Part shown: in pieces, positions 7,478 through 16,183 of the stretch | Layout of the letters: the number at the start of each line of letters is the position of its first letter | Numbering within the stretch: position 1 is the stretch's first letter | Origin: a virus | IMG/VR virus record: IMGVR_UViG_3300042469_000068 | Location: 20,508-84,507 of that record | Length of the DNA stretch: 64,000 nt | Strand: one strand, 5' to 3' | Program-made: the position numbers and the translations under genes | Notes under the pieces: generated by a model | What the model saw: only the letters and a program-made list of their open reading frames with translations | What the model was told of the DNA's origin: nothing | Databases searched by the model: none

Positions 7478-8444
7478 AAATAAATTCCTTAATCACATTC
7501 ACATCCGTCTTTAATACATATGCGACATTATCTTGAAAGCCAAATGTTATGAAGATATCATTATCTCTTTTAGCAAGCCCGCAGGCAAATTCTATCTTTG
7601 CTTCCATGAACGAGAACTCTTTCGATCTATGTATTGGTTCCCAGTCCTTACTCCAGTAGATGAATCGATGACGATATGTTCCATCTTTTCTTCCTTGGGC
7701 ACTAACATATAGATTTGTTTCATGGATGAGTGCTAGATATCCGTCTTCAAATGGAATAACTTGACCGCCGCCGCGTTGATCTCTATCAAAGAATATTTTG
7801 TTTCCTAAGAAACTTGTCACGCAACTCCTATCTTCAGGATCTGCTTTAACGATTTCTACTGGATTACACCACTTCAAATAATGATACGGCATATCTGTTA
7901 TAGGCATCCAGTTCTTTTCACAGTAAGAACCATCACCATTTGGTGCAGGAATACGGAATCGAGAAATCTCTTTGACACCACTCTCAGAAATTTCTATCTC
8001 TGAAAGTTCCATACGACCTTCACCATTAGTTTTCACATCTCTTCTAACACCAGAAATATATAGCTTATCATTCCATCTAACTATTCTAGCATCTTCTAAT
8101 CCAACAAATTCCCATACAGGTTTAATATCAAATGCGCTTGTATCAACTTTGTGACAGTATTTAAAAGATAAGTCTTCGTTCAACTCACCGAGATAGTTTG
8201 TTGTTGTAAGACTTACATCATTTTCAGGATTGAGATAGACTAGAGGACCCCAAGTATGTTCAAAACGATTTAGCTCGGAATGATATAGAGTATATTGGCA
8301 GTGTCGAACATTAACTAAAATCTTATCGCCATCAACATATACGCTTGGATTAAACAGACCTGTTCCATTTGTAAGTGAGGAATCTAACAGAAGCGGTTTG
8401 ACAATACCGCCATTATTCAAAACATACTTCGCAAAGTGGATCAT
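7470..8444 (-). CDS. GH130-like five-bladed beta-propeller protein
   Basis: The 324-residue protein has the beta-fructosidase/phosphorylase propeller pattern of glycoside hydrolase family 130 and relatives: GTGLFNPSV, FVGLEDARIVRWNDKLYISG, CEKNWMPITD and IEFACGLAKR. GH130 enzymes are mostly mannoside phosphorylases, but similar propellers sit in glycan biosynthesis clusters without a proven reaction. It is the first gene of the glycan enzyme run, with a promoter candidate at 8474-8502 and the leader AAGGTATATT before the ATG. It could process sugar donors for the neighbouring transferases. The catalytic residue is not assigned with confidence. Confidence 0.6.
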   Translation of the reverse strand: MIHFAKYVLNNGGIVKPLLLDSSLTNGTGLFNPSVYVDGDKILVNVRHCQYTLYHSELNRFEHTWGPLVYLNPENDVSLTTTNYLGELNEDLSFKYCHKVDTSAFDIKPVWEFVGLEDARIVRWNDKLYISGVRRDVKTNGEGRMELSEIEISESGVKEISRFRIPAPNGDGSYCEKNWMPITDMPYHYLKWCNPVEIVKADPEDRSCVTSFLGNKIFFDRDQRGGGQVIPFEDGYLALIHETNLYVSAQGRKDGTYRHRFIYWSKDWEPIHRSKEFSFMEAKIEFACGLAKRDNDIFITFGFQDNVAYVLKTDVNVIKEFIYA

Positions 8445-8473
8445 AATATACCTTCATTATAAAAATTCACACT

Positions 8474-8502
8474 ATTATATAGCAAACACTTTATAGATGC
8501 AA
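8474..8502 (-). promoter_or_regulatory. Promoter candidate for the glycan enzyme run
   Basis: On the minus strand a perfect -10 TATAAT (8474-8479) stands 17 bases downstream of TTGCAT (8497-8502), a weak -35. It lies in the 82-base gap between the polyglycine protein gene and the GH130-like gene. Confidence 0.45.
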
Positions 8503-8526
8503 GCTAATTATGATAGATATGACTTA

Positions 8527-9630
8527 TCAGGTTGTGTAGAATTGAAAAGCAATGGCTCCATTAAAGCCATCTATACCTGATCCTACTGTGTTTTTTCCAT
8601 AACCACCTATACCATAATTATTCCAGTCTGGACCACCAAAATTTGGATAGGTATAAGATGTCTGGCCTACTGTGCCCGTCTGACCCGAAAGACTGTATAG
8701 GAGATATGAGCCTGCAAAATAATTAGAGCCGCCACCGCCGCCACCACCGCCTTGGTTGGCAGACCAACCGCCGCCACCTCCACCGTACCAACCGGAACCG
8801 CCGCCACCTCCGCCGCCGCCTTCATTGCCGCGCTGGCCGCCACGACCGCCGCCGCCTGCGCCGCCGAGTGGACCAGTATTGTTGGCATATGCGGCAATAC
8901 CACCTGCCAAAAATCCGCCGGTGCCGCCAGTGCCGCTTTGACCACTACCTCCAGTACCACTACCTCCAGCACCAGCAGTTCCTCCAGATGCCGCAGAACC
9001 TCCAGCCGAAGAACCGGTTGCTCCTGCATTCTGACCGGCCACACCGTTTGAGCTACCACCACCGCCAGGACCACCACTATCGTTAGAAGCAGATCCAGTG
9101 CCGCCACCGCCGCCACCGCCGGCAATAATACAAATATAGGGTTGGCCAGCCCGCGAGTTATTTCTTACCCATGAAGCGCCTCCGCCGGATCCGCCTTCAC
9201 CAGCAAATGGTGATACACCGGCAGCGTCTCCGCGAATTCCTTTACCACCAACATTAAAGGACAGAGTTTCGCCGGCAACCGCATCACATATGCCCCACAC
9301 AAAACCACCAGCGCCGCCAGGCCCTGATACATTTAAAGAACCAGAACCTCTGCCTCCTGAACCACCTCCGCCACCCCATGCTTTTATACCAACCAACAAT
9401 GTTCCTGCTGGTACGACAAGAGTTGATTGACCGGCGGTAGTATATACTGTCGAATAAGCAGGAGGCCATGATTTACCCCAACCACTTGACATTGAAATAG
9501 GATTTACCCATTCACTAAACAATGTTCTTAGGTAAATATCACTCATAGCAATTGGAGTTTGACTTGCTCGACCAAACTCGGTGTTTACATTATTGAGGCT
9601 AATTGCATTAGGTGATGTTGGTAGTACCAT
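8527..9630 (-). CDS. Glycine-rich adhesin / tail fibre tip protein
   Basis: The 367-residue product starts with a fibre-attachment-like segment (SLNNVNTEFGRASQTPIAMS), then TLVVPAGTLLVGIKAWGGGG opens a glycine-rich domain of about 240 residues with runs of seven or more glycines and interspersed N, S, W and Y. This is the composition of polyglycine-II receptor-binding tips such as gp38 of T-even and S16-like phages. It ends with an ordered cap (GGYGKNTVGSGIDGFNGAIAF). A similar VVPAG-to-WAGGGG entry occurs in the partial protein at 62730-64000. Host-receptor binding at the end of a fibre is the likely role. Confidence 0.75.
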   Translation of the reverse strand: MVLPTSPNAISLNNVNTEFGRASQTPIAMSDIYLRTLFSEWVNPISMSSGWGKSWPPAYSTVYTTAGQSTLVVPAGTLLVGIKAWGGGGGSGGRGSGSLNVSGPGGAGGFVWGICDAVAGETLSFNVGGKGIRGDAAGVSPFAGEGGSGGGASWVRNNSRAGQPYICIIAGGGGGGGTGSASNDSGGPGGGGSSNGVAGQNAGATGSSAGGSAASGGTAGAGGSGTGGSGQSGTGGTGGFLAGGIAAYANNTGPLGGAGGGGRGGQRGNEGGGGGGGGSGWYGGGGGGWSANQGGGGGGGGSNYFAGSYLLYSLSGQTGTVGQTSYTYPNFGGPDWNNYGIGGYGKNTVGSGIDGFNGAIAFQFYTT

Positions 9631-9652
9631 TTATTTACAACTTACGCTTAAT

Positions 9653-9952
9653 CTATTCAACAATAACAGCATTAACTGAAGCTCTAGCAATAGCAATTGC
9701 TTCATTTGCTTCATAATTCATTACAATAGTTTTAATATTATCGATAGACATTTGGCGAACTTTTGCAAGCAACTCTTCAGGAGTAAGTTCCCTAGTTGTT
9801 GGTATCTGTCGCGTCTCAAGTTCGCCAGTTAACGGATTTGCTACTTCTTCTGTTATAGTTTCAAAGGCAGGACCAAAGTGCTTTCTTAAAGCTGCTCTAA
9901 TTCTATCCATATGTTCATCTGCTACAGAAAATTCAATAGTAAAAGTTGCCAT
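9653..9952 (-). CDS. Small phage tail-region protein, unknown
   Basis: The 99-residue protein begins MATFTIEFSVADEHMDRIRA and is mainly helical and charged, with ETRQIPTTRELTPEELLAKV in the middle and a hydrophobic C-terminus (AIAIARASVNAVIVE). Small proteins of this type occur between fibre genes in many phages. It lies between the long collagen-like fibre and the glycine-rich adhesin, with 22- and 34-base gaps, so an assembly chaperone or small virion part is possible. I do not recognise a named family. Confidence 0.55.
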   Translation of the reverse strand: MATFTIEFSVADEHMDRIRAALRKHFGPAFETITEEVANPLTGELETRQIPTTRELTPEELLAKVRQMSIDNIKTIVMNYEANEAIAIARASVNAVIVE

Positions 9953-9986
9953 TTATTTTTTTCCTCAATGAAAACGTTGACAGTTG

Positions 9987-12900
9987 TTATTTATTTCTAA
10001 GTTCTTCTATTTGTTCTTGAAGATCATCAATCTTATTTGACATTTCTTTAATAGCTTCAATAAGCAGGGGCACAAGTTTATCATAAGCAACTGTTTTATA
10101 TGGATCTCCATCAGGAGATATATGTACGCTATCACTTATAAGTTCAGGAGCAACATATGCTACTTCATGCGCGAGTATACCAAAGTCTGCTTTTCCAGGT
10201 GAACCCACTATATCTGGAAGGTCTTTCCACGTGAATCGAACGCCGTTGAGCTTCTTAATTTTATATAGAGAATTCTCAAGCGGTGTAATATTTTCTTTGA
10301 GACGAATATCCGAATACGCAGTAATATTACCTGCCGCTGTCATATCACCAGTTGCTAGATATACATACCATCTCCATGAAGATGCCGACCAACCACCCAT
10401 ACCCATATATCCATCAGGACGAAGATGTAGTTTCGCGCCATATTGACCAGAACAATGAAAAGCGAGAACGGCTGCGGCAGCTTCGCCGGTACCGCCACCA
10501 TTTTCTATCATAATTTGTCCGGAAGAATCATTTGATCCTGCTGTACTAGCACCAAAAGCACCAGCCCAGAACGTTTTATTATTATAAACTTTGACTTGAC
10601 TACTATTATTCATATAGATGCCGCCGCCGTGAGTTGAGCTAAACCAACCAGTATCACCGGTTGAACGGAACCAGTCTCCACAATTGAATGAATTAGAATA
10701 CGCATATCCTGTCGCAGCATTGAAACTTAGTTTTGTTGTTGTAACTTTAGGAACCTCAGAACTACCCGCAGCACCAACCATAACTGGATAAAGCGTTGTT
10801 GTAGTTGTATCGTTTGTTGCTGTAATAGTTGTTGCCCCGCCAACCTCGCCCATTGGACCAAAGTTAAGAGAGGTAAGACCGCCTCCTACATTGCTGAAAG
10901 AGCTATCAAGATATAACGCACTACCTATTGCTCTAGCAACAGTTCTTATAAGTGAACCATCTTTAAAATAACGAATATTTGCGCCATCGTATGTGATCGT
11001 GAAAGTTGAACCAATATGGCTGCCATGAGCACTAACATATACTCCACTTTCACGAATTTCACATTGATAGTCTGTACCTGGTCCATCACCAAGAAGGTAC
11101 CAAGCATAGTCTGTACTTGCGAAACCAGCATCTGCGGCCGGATCAGAGTTAAGTCCAAAAATTACATCAGAATCGGCTTGCGATGCTGATGCTGTAACAT
11201 AAACTCCTCTAGCATAACCTTGTTGAGAATACACTTGGCCATCAAATACATTATCGAAACCTGAAGTTTTAACAAATGTTGATGGACCGGTTTGTGTAAC
11301 ACCGCCTGTCATAATTGGAGTCCAACCAGGGGTACCAAATGCGCCCTGAAGACCTTGAATGCTTTGAGGACCTTGAATACCCTGAATACCTTGAAGACCC
11401 TGTATACCTTGAGAAGTGCCAGATGATCCTTGAATACTTAGACCTTGAATACCTTGAATACCCTGTATACCTTGAGAAGTGCCAGCGGGACCTTGAATAC
11501 TTAGTCCTTGGATACCTTGAATACCCTGTATACCTTGAGAAGTGCCGGATGCTCCTTGAACACTTGCGCCTTGAATACCTTGACGACCTTGTAGTCCTTG
11601 TGTTCCTTGAGTGCCTTGAATGCCTTGAATGCCTTGAGTGCCCTGAATACCTTGACGACCCTGTATACCCTGATGACCTTGTATACCTAGAGTGCCTTGA
11701 GTGCCCTGAATACCTTGACGACCCTGTATACCCTGTATACCTTGAGAAGTGCCAGATGGTCCTTGGATACCCTGAGTGCTTTGAGTGCCCTGAATACCCT
11801 GGAATCCATTAGCGCCTTGAGTTCCTTGGATACCTTGAGTGCCTTGACGACCCTGTATACCTTGAATACCTTGATGGCCTTGTATACCTAAAGTGCCTTG
11901 AATGCCTTGAATGCCATTAGCGCCCTGAATGCCTTGAATGCCTTGAGAAGTACCAGATGGTCCTTGGATACCCTGAATACTCTGAGTACCTTGAATGCCC
12001 TGACGACCCTGTATACCCTGTATACCTTGATGACCTTGTATACCTAGAGTGCCTTGAATACCCTGTATACCTTGGATACCTTGATTGCTTGTTCCTTGAA
12101 TACCCTGGAACCCGTTAGCTCCTTGAATGCCTTGACGACCTTGAATACCTTGAGTTCCTTGAATACCTTGGAACCCGTTAGCGCCTTGAAGACCTTGTAT
12201 ACCATTAGCGCCCTGGATGCCCTGAATACCTTGAATGCCTTGATTGCTTGTTCCCTGAATACCTTGGAACCCGTTAGCGCCTTGGATGCCTTGACGACCT
12301 TGAATACCTTGATTGCTTGTTCCCTGAATACCTTGGAACCCGTTAGCTCCTTGAATGCCTTGAGTGCCTTGAAGTCCCTGGAATCCATTGGCACCTTGAA
12401 TGCCTTGACGACCTTGAATACCTTGAGTTCCTTGAATACCTTGGAATCCGTTAGCGCCTTGAATGCCTTGAGTGCCTTGGAATCCATTTGAGCCTTGGAT
12501 GCCTTGAATGCCTTGAATACCTTGATTGCTTGTTCCCTGAATACCCTGGAATCCATTGGCACCTTGAATGCCTTGACGACCTTGAATACCTTGAGTTCCT
12601 TGAATACCTTGGAATCCGTTAGCACCTTGAGTTCCCTGAATACCTTGGAAACCATTGGCACCCTGAGTACCTTGGATACCCTGGAACCCGTTAGCTCCTT
12701 GGATGCCTTGACGACCTTGAAGTCCTTGTACACCTTGAATGCCCTGGAATCCGTTAGCACCTTGAATACCTTGAGTGCCATTAGCTCCTTGAGTTCCTTG
12801 GATGCCTTGACGACCTTGAAGTCCTTGTACACCTTGAATACCCTGGAATCCATTTGCGCCTTGAAGACCTTGTGTACCTTGAATACCTTGGAATCCATTT

Positions 12901-15683
12901 GAGCCTTGGATGCCTTGACGACCTTGAAGTCCTTGTACACCTTGAATACCCTGGAATCCATTTGCGCCTTGAAGACCTTGTGTACCTTGAATGCCATTAG
13001 CACCTTGAGTGCCTTGAATACCTTGGAATCCGTTAGCACCTTGAGTACCTTGAATACCTTGGAATCCGTTAGCGCCTTGAGTTCCTTGAATACCCTGGAA
13101 TCCATTTGCGCCTTGAAGACCTTGTGTACCTTGAATGCCATTAGCACCTTGAGTGCCTTGAATACCTTGGAATCCGTTAGCGCCTTGAGTACCTTGACGA
13201 CCTTGAAGTCCTTGTACACCTTGGATACCCTGAAAACCATTGGCTCCTTGAATGCCTTGAAACCCATTAGCGCCTTGAATACCTTGTCTTCCTTGAAGTC
13301 CCTGTGTGCCTTGAATACCTTGGAATCCGTTAGCACCTTGAATACCTTGAGTGCCATTTGCGCCTTGTGTGCCTTGAATACCTTGGAATCCGTTAGCGCC
13401 TTGAAGACCTTGTATACCTTGTATACCTTGGGCGCCCTGTACACCATTTACACCGTCTATTGCCTCACCCTTTGGTCCTTGAAGACCATCAGCACCTTGA
13501 ATGCCTTGTATACCCTGAGAGCCTCTAGTACCTTGAATACCTTGGAATCCGTTAGCACCTTGAATACCTTGAATGCCATTTGCGCCCTGAGTACCTTGAA
13601 TGCCTTGGAATCCATTAGCACCTTGGATACCTTGTATACCATTTGCTCCTTGGATACCCTGAGTTCCTTGGATGCCTTGAAATCCATTAGCGCCTTGAAT
13701 GCCTTGAATGCCTTGACGACCCTGTATACCTTGAGTGCCTTGTATGCCTTGGAATCCGTTAGCGCCTTGAATGCCTTGAATACCTTGAGTACCTTGACGA
13801 CCCTGTATACCTTGAGTGCCTTGTATGCCTTGGAATCCGTTAGCGCCTTGAATGCCTTGAATACCTTGAGTACCTTGAAGTCCTTGTACACCTTGAATAC
13901 CTTGGAATCCGTTAGCACCTTGAATACCTTGAGTGCCTTGAATGCCTTGGAATCCGTTTGCACCTTGGGTACCCTGTGTGCCTTGAAATCCCTGAGTACC
14001 CTGAATGCCTTGGAATCCATTGGCGCCTTGGATACCCTGAATACCGTTAGCACCTTGAGTGCCTTGAATACCCTGGAATCCATTTGCGCCTTGAATGCCT
14101 TGGAATCCATTTGCTCCTTGTAGACCCTGAGTTCCTTGAAGTCCCTGGAATCCATTTGCGCCTTGTGTGCCTTGAATACCTTGAGTGCCTTGACGACCCT
14201 GAATACCCTGTGTACCTTGTATGCCTTGGAATCCATTAGCACCTTGGATGCCTTGTATGCCTTGAATACCTTGTATGCCTTGGAATCCATTTGCACCCTG
14301 AGTTCCCTGTATACCCTGTATACCATTCGCGCCCTGAATTCCTTGAGTGCCTTGAATACCCTGAATACCATTAGCCCCTTGAGTGCCTTGTATACCTTGA
14401 GTGCCTTGTATGCCTTGGAAACCATTAGCGCCCTGAATACCTTGAGTTCCCTGTATACCTTGAGTTCCCTGAATACCTTGGAATCCATTGGCACCCTGAG
14501 TACCTTGGATGCCTTGAATACCATTAGCACCCTGAATACCTTGAGTTCCCTGAATACCTTGAGTTCCCTGAATACCTTGGAAACCATTTGCGCCTTGAAG
14601 TCCTTGAATACCCTGTGTACCTTGAGTACCTTGAATGCCCTGTATACCATTAGCGCCTTGAGTGCCTTGAATACCTTGGAATCCGTTAGCGCCTTGGATA
14701 CCTTGTCTTCCTTGAAGTCCCTGTGTACCTTGTATGCCTTGGAATCCGTTAGCGCCTTGAATGCCTTGAATGCCTTGAATACCATTAGCGCCTTGAAGTC
14801 CTTGAGTACCTTGAAGTCCTTGAAGTCCTTGAAGTCCTTGAATACCTTGAGTGCCCTGAATACCTAAATCACCCTGAATGCCTTGGATGCCTTGAATACC
14901 CAAATCGCCCTGAATGCCTTGAGTGCCTTGAGTACCTTGAATGCCTTGAAAACCATTAACACCTTGAATGCCTTGGATGCCCTGAATACCTTGAGTACCA
15001 GTTTCACCCTGTATACCCTGAATACCTTGAGTACCAGTTTCACCCTGTATACCCTGTATACCCTGAATGCCTTGAATACCTAAATCGCCTTGAAGTCCTT
15101 GTAGGCCTTGAGTTCCTTGAATACCCTGGAATCCATTGGCACCTTGGATACCTTGAATACCCTGAATGCCTAAATCACCTTGAATACCTTGAATACCTTG
15201 GGTACCAGTTTCACCTTGGATACCTTGTAGACCCTGAATACCTAAATCGCCTTGAATACCTTGTAGACCTTGAGTACCGGTTTCACCCTGGATACCTTGT
15301 AGACCCTGAATTCCTTGGAGTCCTTGAGTACCCTGAGTGCCCTGAATACCTAAATCGCCTTGAAGTCCCTGAGTACCTTGAAGACCCTGAGTACCAGTTG
15401 TGCCTTGTGGACCTTGAATGCCTTGAAAACCTAGATCGCCTTGAACACCTTGAATGCCTTGATCGCCTTGAAGTCCTTGAATGCCCTGGATACCTTGGAT
15501 ACCTTGAGCGCCGCCACTATTTCTCCAAATAATACCATCACTATGCCAACGAATGCCATCGTCAGTTTGAACCTGCTTACCAACATAAGCAGCAGGATCT
15601 AAATCTGCCAAAGACGCCAAAGGTATGATGTAGAGACCATCGTCAGCAGGATAGCTGCGGCCTGATAAGAACTTTTCAATCAC
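9987..15683 (-). CDS. Collagen-like long tail fibre with C-terminal S74 intramolecular chaperone
   Basis: The 1,898-residue fibre has a short N-terminal head (EKFLSGRSYPADDGLYIIPL) and about 1,390 residues of uninterrupted Gly-X-Y (about 58-1452), nearly all with Gln or Asn at Y (GIQ, GTQ, GLQ, GFQ, GRQ, GAN). A beta-rich, lectin-like segment follows (VFDGQVYSQQGYARGVYVTA, LNSDPAADAGFASTDYAWYL), and the protein ends in a Peptidase_S74 chaperone. There, Ser1791 in YSDIRLKENI and Lys1796 five residues on match the Ser-Lys pair of endosialidase chaperones, so release by self-cleavage before Ser1791 and trimerisation are expected. Proline is almost absent, unlike animal collagen. The start overlaps the upstream stop (ATGA). 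Confidence 0.88.
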   Translation of the reverse strand: MIEKFLSGRSYPADDGLYIIPLASLADLDPAAYVGKQVQTDDGIRWHSDGIIWRNSGGAQGIQGIQGIQGLQGDQGIQGVQGDLGFQGIQGPQGTTGTQGLQGTQGLQGDLGIQGTQGTQGLQGIQGLQGIQGETGTQGLQGIQGDLGIQGLQGIQGETGTQGIQGIQGDLGIQGIQGIQGANGFQGIQGTQGLQGLQGDLGIQGIQGIQGIQGETGTQGIQGIQGETGTQGIQGIQGIQGVNGFQGIQGTQGTQGIQGDLGIQGIQGIQGDLGIQGTQGIQGLQGLQGLQGTQGLQGANGIQGIQGIQGANGFQGIQGTQGLQGRQGIQGANGFQGIQGTQGANGIQGIQGTQGTQGIQGLQGANGFQGIQGTQGIQGTQGIQGANGIQGIQGTQGANGFQGIQGTQGIQGTQGIQGANGFQGIQGTQGIQGTQGANGIQGIQGTQGIQGANGIQGIQGTQGANGFQGIQGIQGIQGIQGANGFQGIQGTQGIQGRQGTQGIQGTQGANGFQGLQGTQGLQGANGFQGIQGANGFQGIQGTQGANGIQGIQGANGFQGIQGTQGFQGTQGTQGANGFQGIQGTQGIQGANGFQGIQGVQGLQGTQGIQGIQGANGFQGIQGTQGIQGRQGTQGIQGIQGANGFQGIQGTQGIQGRQGIQGIQGANGFQGIQGTQGIQGANGIQGIQGANGFQGIQGTQGANGIQGIQGANGFQGIQGTRGSQGIQGIQGADGLQGPKGEAIDGVNGVQGAQGIQGIQGLQGANGFQGIQGTQGANGTQGIQGANGFQGIQGTQGLQGRQGIQGANGFQGIQGANGFQGIQGVQGLQGRQGTQGANGFQGIQGTQGANGIQGTQGLQGANGFQGIQGTQGANGFQGIQGTQGANGFQGIQGTQGANGIQGTQGLQGANGFQGIQGVQGLQGRQGIQGSNGFQGIQGTQGLQGANGFQGIQGVQGLQGRQGIQGTQGANGTQGIQGANGFQGIQGVQGLQGRQGIQGANGFQGIQGTQGANGFQGIQGTQGANGFQGIQGTQGIQGRQGIQGANGFQGIQGTSNQGIQGIQGIQGSNGFQGTQGIQGANGFQGIQGTQGIQGRQGIQGANGFQGLQGTQGIQGANGFQGIQGTSNQGIQGRQGIQGANGFQGIQGTSNQGIQGIQGIQGANGIQGLQGANGFQGIQGTQGIQGRQGIQGANGFQGIQGTSNQGIQGIQGIQGTLGIQGHQGIQGIQGRQGIQGTQSIQGIQGPSGTSQGIQGIQGANGIQGIQGTLGIQGHQGIQGIQGRQGTQGIQGTQGANGFQGIQGTQSTQGIQGPSGTSQGIQGIQGRQGIQGTQGTLGIQGHQGIQGRQGIQGTQGIQGIQGTQGTQGLQGRQGIQGASVQGASGTSQGIQGIQGIQGLSIQGPAGTSQGIQGIQGIQGLSIQGSSGTSQGIQGLQGIQGIQGPQSIQGLQGAFGTPGWTPIMTGGVTQTGPSTFVKTSGFDNVFDGQVYSQQGYARGVYVTASASQADSDVIFGLNSDPAADAGFASTDYAWYLLGDGPGTDYQCEIRESGVYVSAHGSHIGSTFTITYDGANIRYFKDGSLIRTVARAIGSALYLDSSFSNVGGGLTSLNFGPMGEVGGATTITATNDTTTTTLYPVMVGAAGSSEVPKVTTTKLSFNAATGYAYSNSFNCGDWFRSTGDTGWFSSTHGGGIYMNNSSQVKVYNNKTFWAGAFGASTAGSNDSSGQIMIENGGGTGEAAAAVLAFHCSGQYGAKLHLRPDGYMGMGGWSASSWRWYVYLATGDMTAAGNITAYSDIRLKENITPLENSLYKIKKLNGVRFTWKDLPDIVGSPGKADFGILAHEVAYVAPELISDSVHISPDGDPYKTVAYDKLVPLLIEAIKEMSNKIDDLQEQIEELRNK
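11330..15510 (-). repeat. Nine-base-based coding repeat array (Gly-X-Gln)
   Basis: About 4.2 kb of near-tandem nine-base units encode the collagen-like shaft. Longer modules recur, for example those encoding GANGFQGIQGTQG and TSNQGIQG. Such arrays are prone to slippage and unequal exchange, so shaft length may differ between relatives. The array also keeps several antisense frames open by composition alone. Confidence 0.9.
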
Positions 15684-16183
15684 GGAATAACACCTACATG
15701 TTCTGCTGATGCTTGTTCATTTGCTGATGCCCACACTTGAAAACTAGCAGTATTGCCTGCTCTAACGTAAAGAATATCACCGTTAGTAGTAAAAGTGGTG
15801 ATACCATTAGCATTTAATACATTTCTTTTAACAAGGGAACGTCCTTGGATAGGTATAGCAACAGATTCGCCCGCAGGCACAGTTATTCTTCCAAAAGCAT
15901 CGTTGTTAGCAGTTCCGCCTTCAGGTCTAAATCTAACTTCAATCCAATCTGTTCCTGCTGTAATATTCTTAGCAACTAATGGAGTAAGAAAGAATAATTC
16001 TCCTGCTGCAATACCTCTTGTTCCATCAGCAAGATCACGACTACCCGGATAAGCTGAACGTGAAGGATCAGGAACTGAAAAATCTGGTGCTTCTGCTATG
16101 TTAATCCACTCTGTACCTACACTATTGTTTTGAACGCTTATAGGTTTACCTGTAGATGGTTGTCTGCATTTTATTGTTGTCAT
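15680..16183 (-). CDS. Virion structural protein, beta-rich
   Basis: The 167-residue protein begins TTIKCRQPSTGKPISVQNNS and is made of short beta strands: AAGELFFLTPLVAKNITAGT, WIEVRFRPEGG, GRITVPAGESVAIPIQGRSL and NGDILYVRAGNTASF. This looks like a small beta-sandwich that caps or links fibres. Both ends overlap neighbours by four bases (ATGA), tying it to the beta-helix protein upstream and the collagen-like fibre downstream. No signal or membrane segment is visible. A baseplate or fibre connector is inferred from position. Confidence 0.55.
   Translation of the reverse strand: MTTIKCRQPSTGKPISVQNNSVGTEWINIAEAPDFSVPDPSRSAYPGSRDLADGTRGIAAGELFFLTPLVAKNITAGTDWIEVRFRPEGGTANNDAFGRITVPAGESVAIPIQGRSLVKRNVLNANGITTFTTNGDILYVRAGNTASFQVWASANEQASAEHVGVIP

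Noticed and set aside
8667-9125. Alternative frames inside the glycine-rich genes, on both strands
   Set aside because: G+C-rich Gly codons leave other frames open; only the Gly frame has ordered N- and C-terminal ends.
12044-14785. Minus-strand KVFKAL-type frames of 442-467 residues
   Set aside because: They are the shifted frame of the Gly-X-Gln repeats, with unnatural low complexity and no start signals.
11315-15083. Long plus-strand open frames rich in Leu, Thr, Ser and Glu opposite the collagen-like gene
   Set aside because: They are antisense by-products of the nine-base coding repeats. They lack ribosome sites and end wherever the array changes.
11330-15510. Possible CRISPR-like or non-coding repeat array
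   Set aside because: The units are contiguous, keep one reading frame and encode Gly-X-Y without unique spacers.
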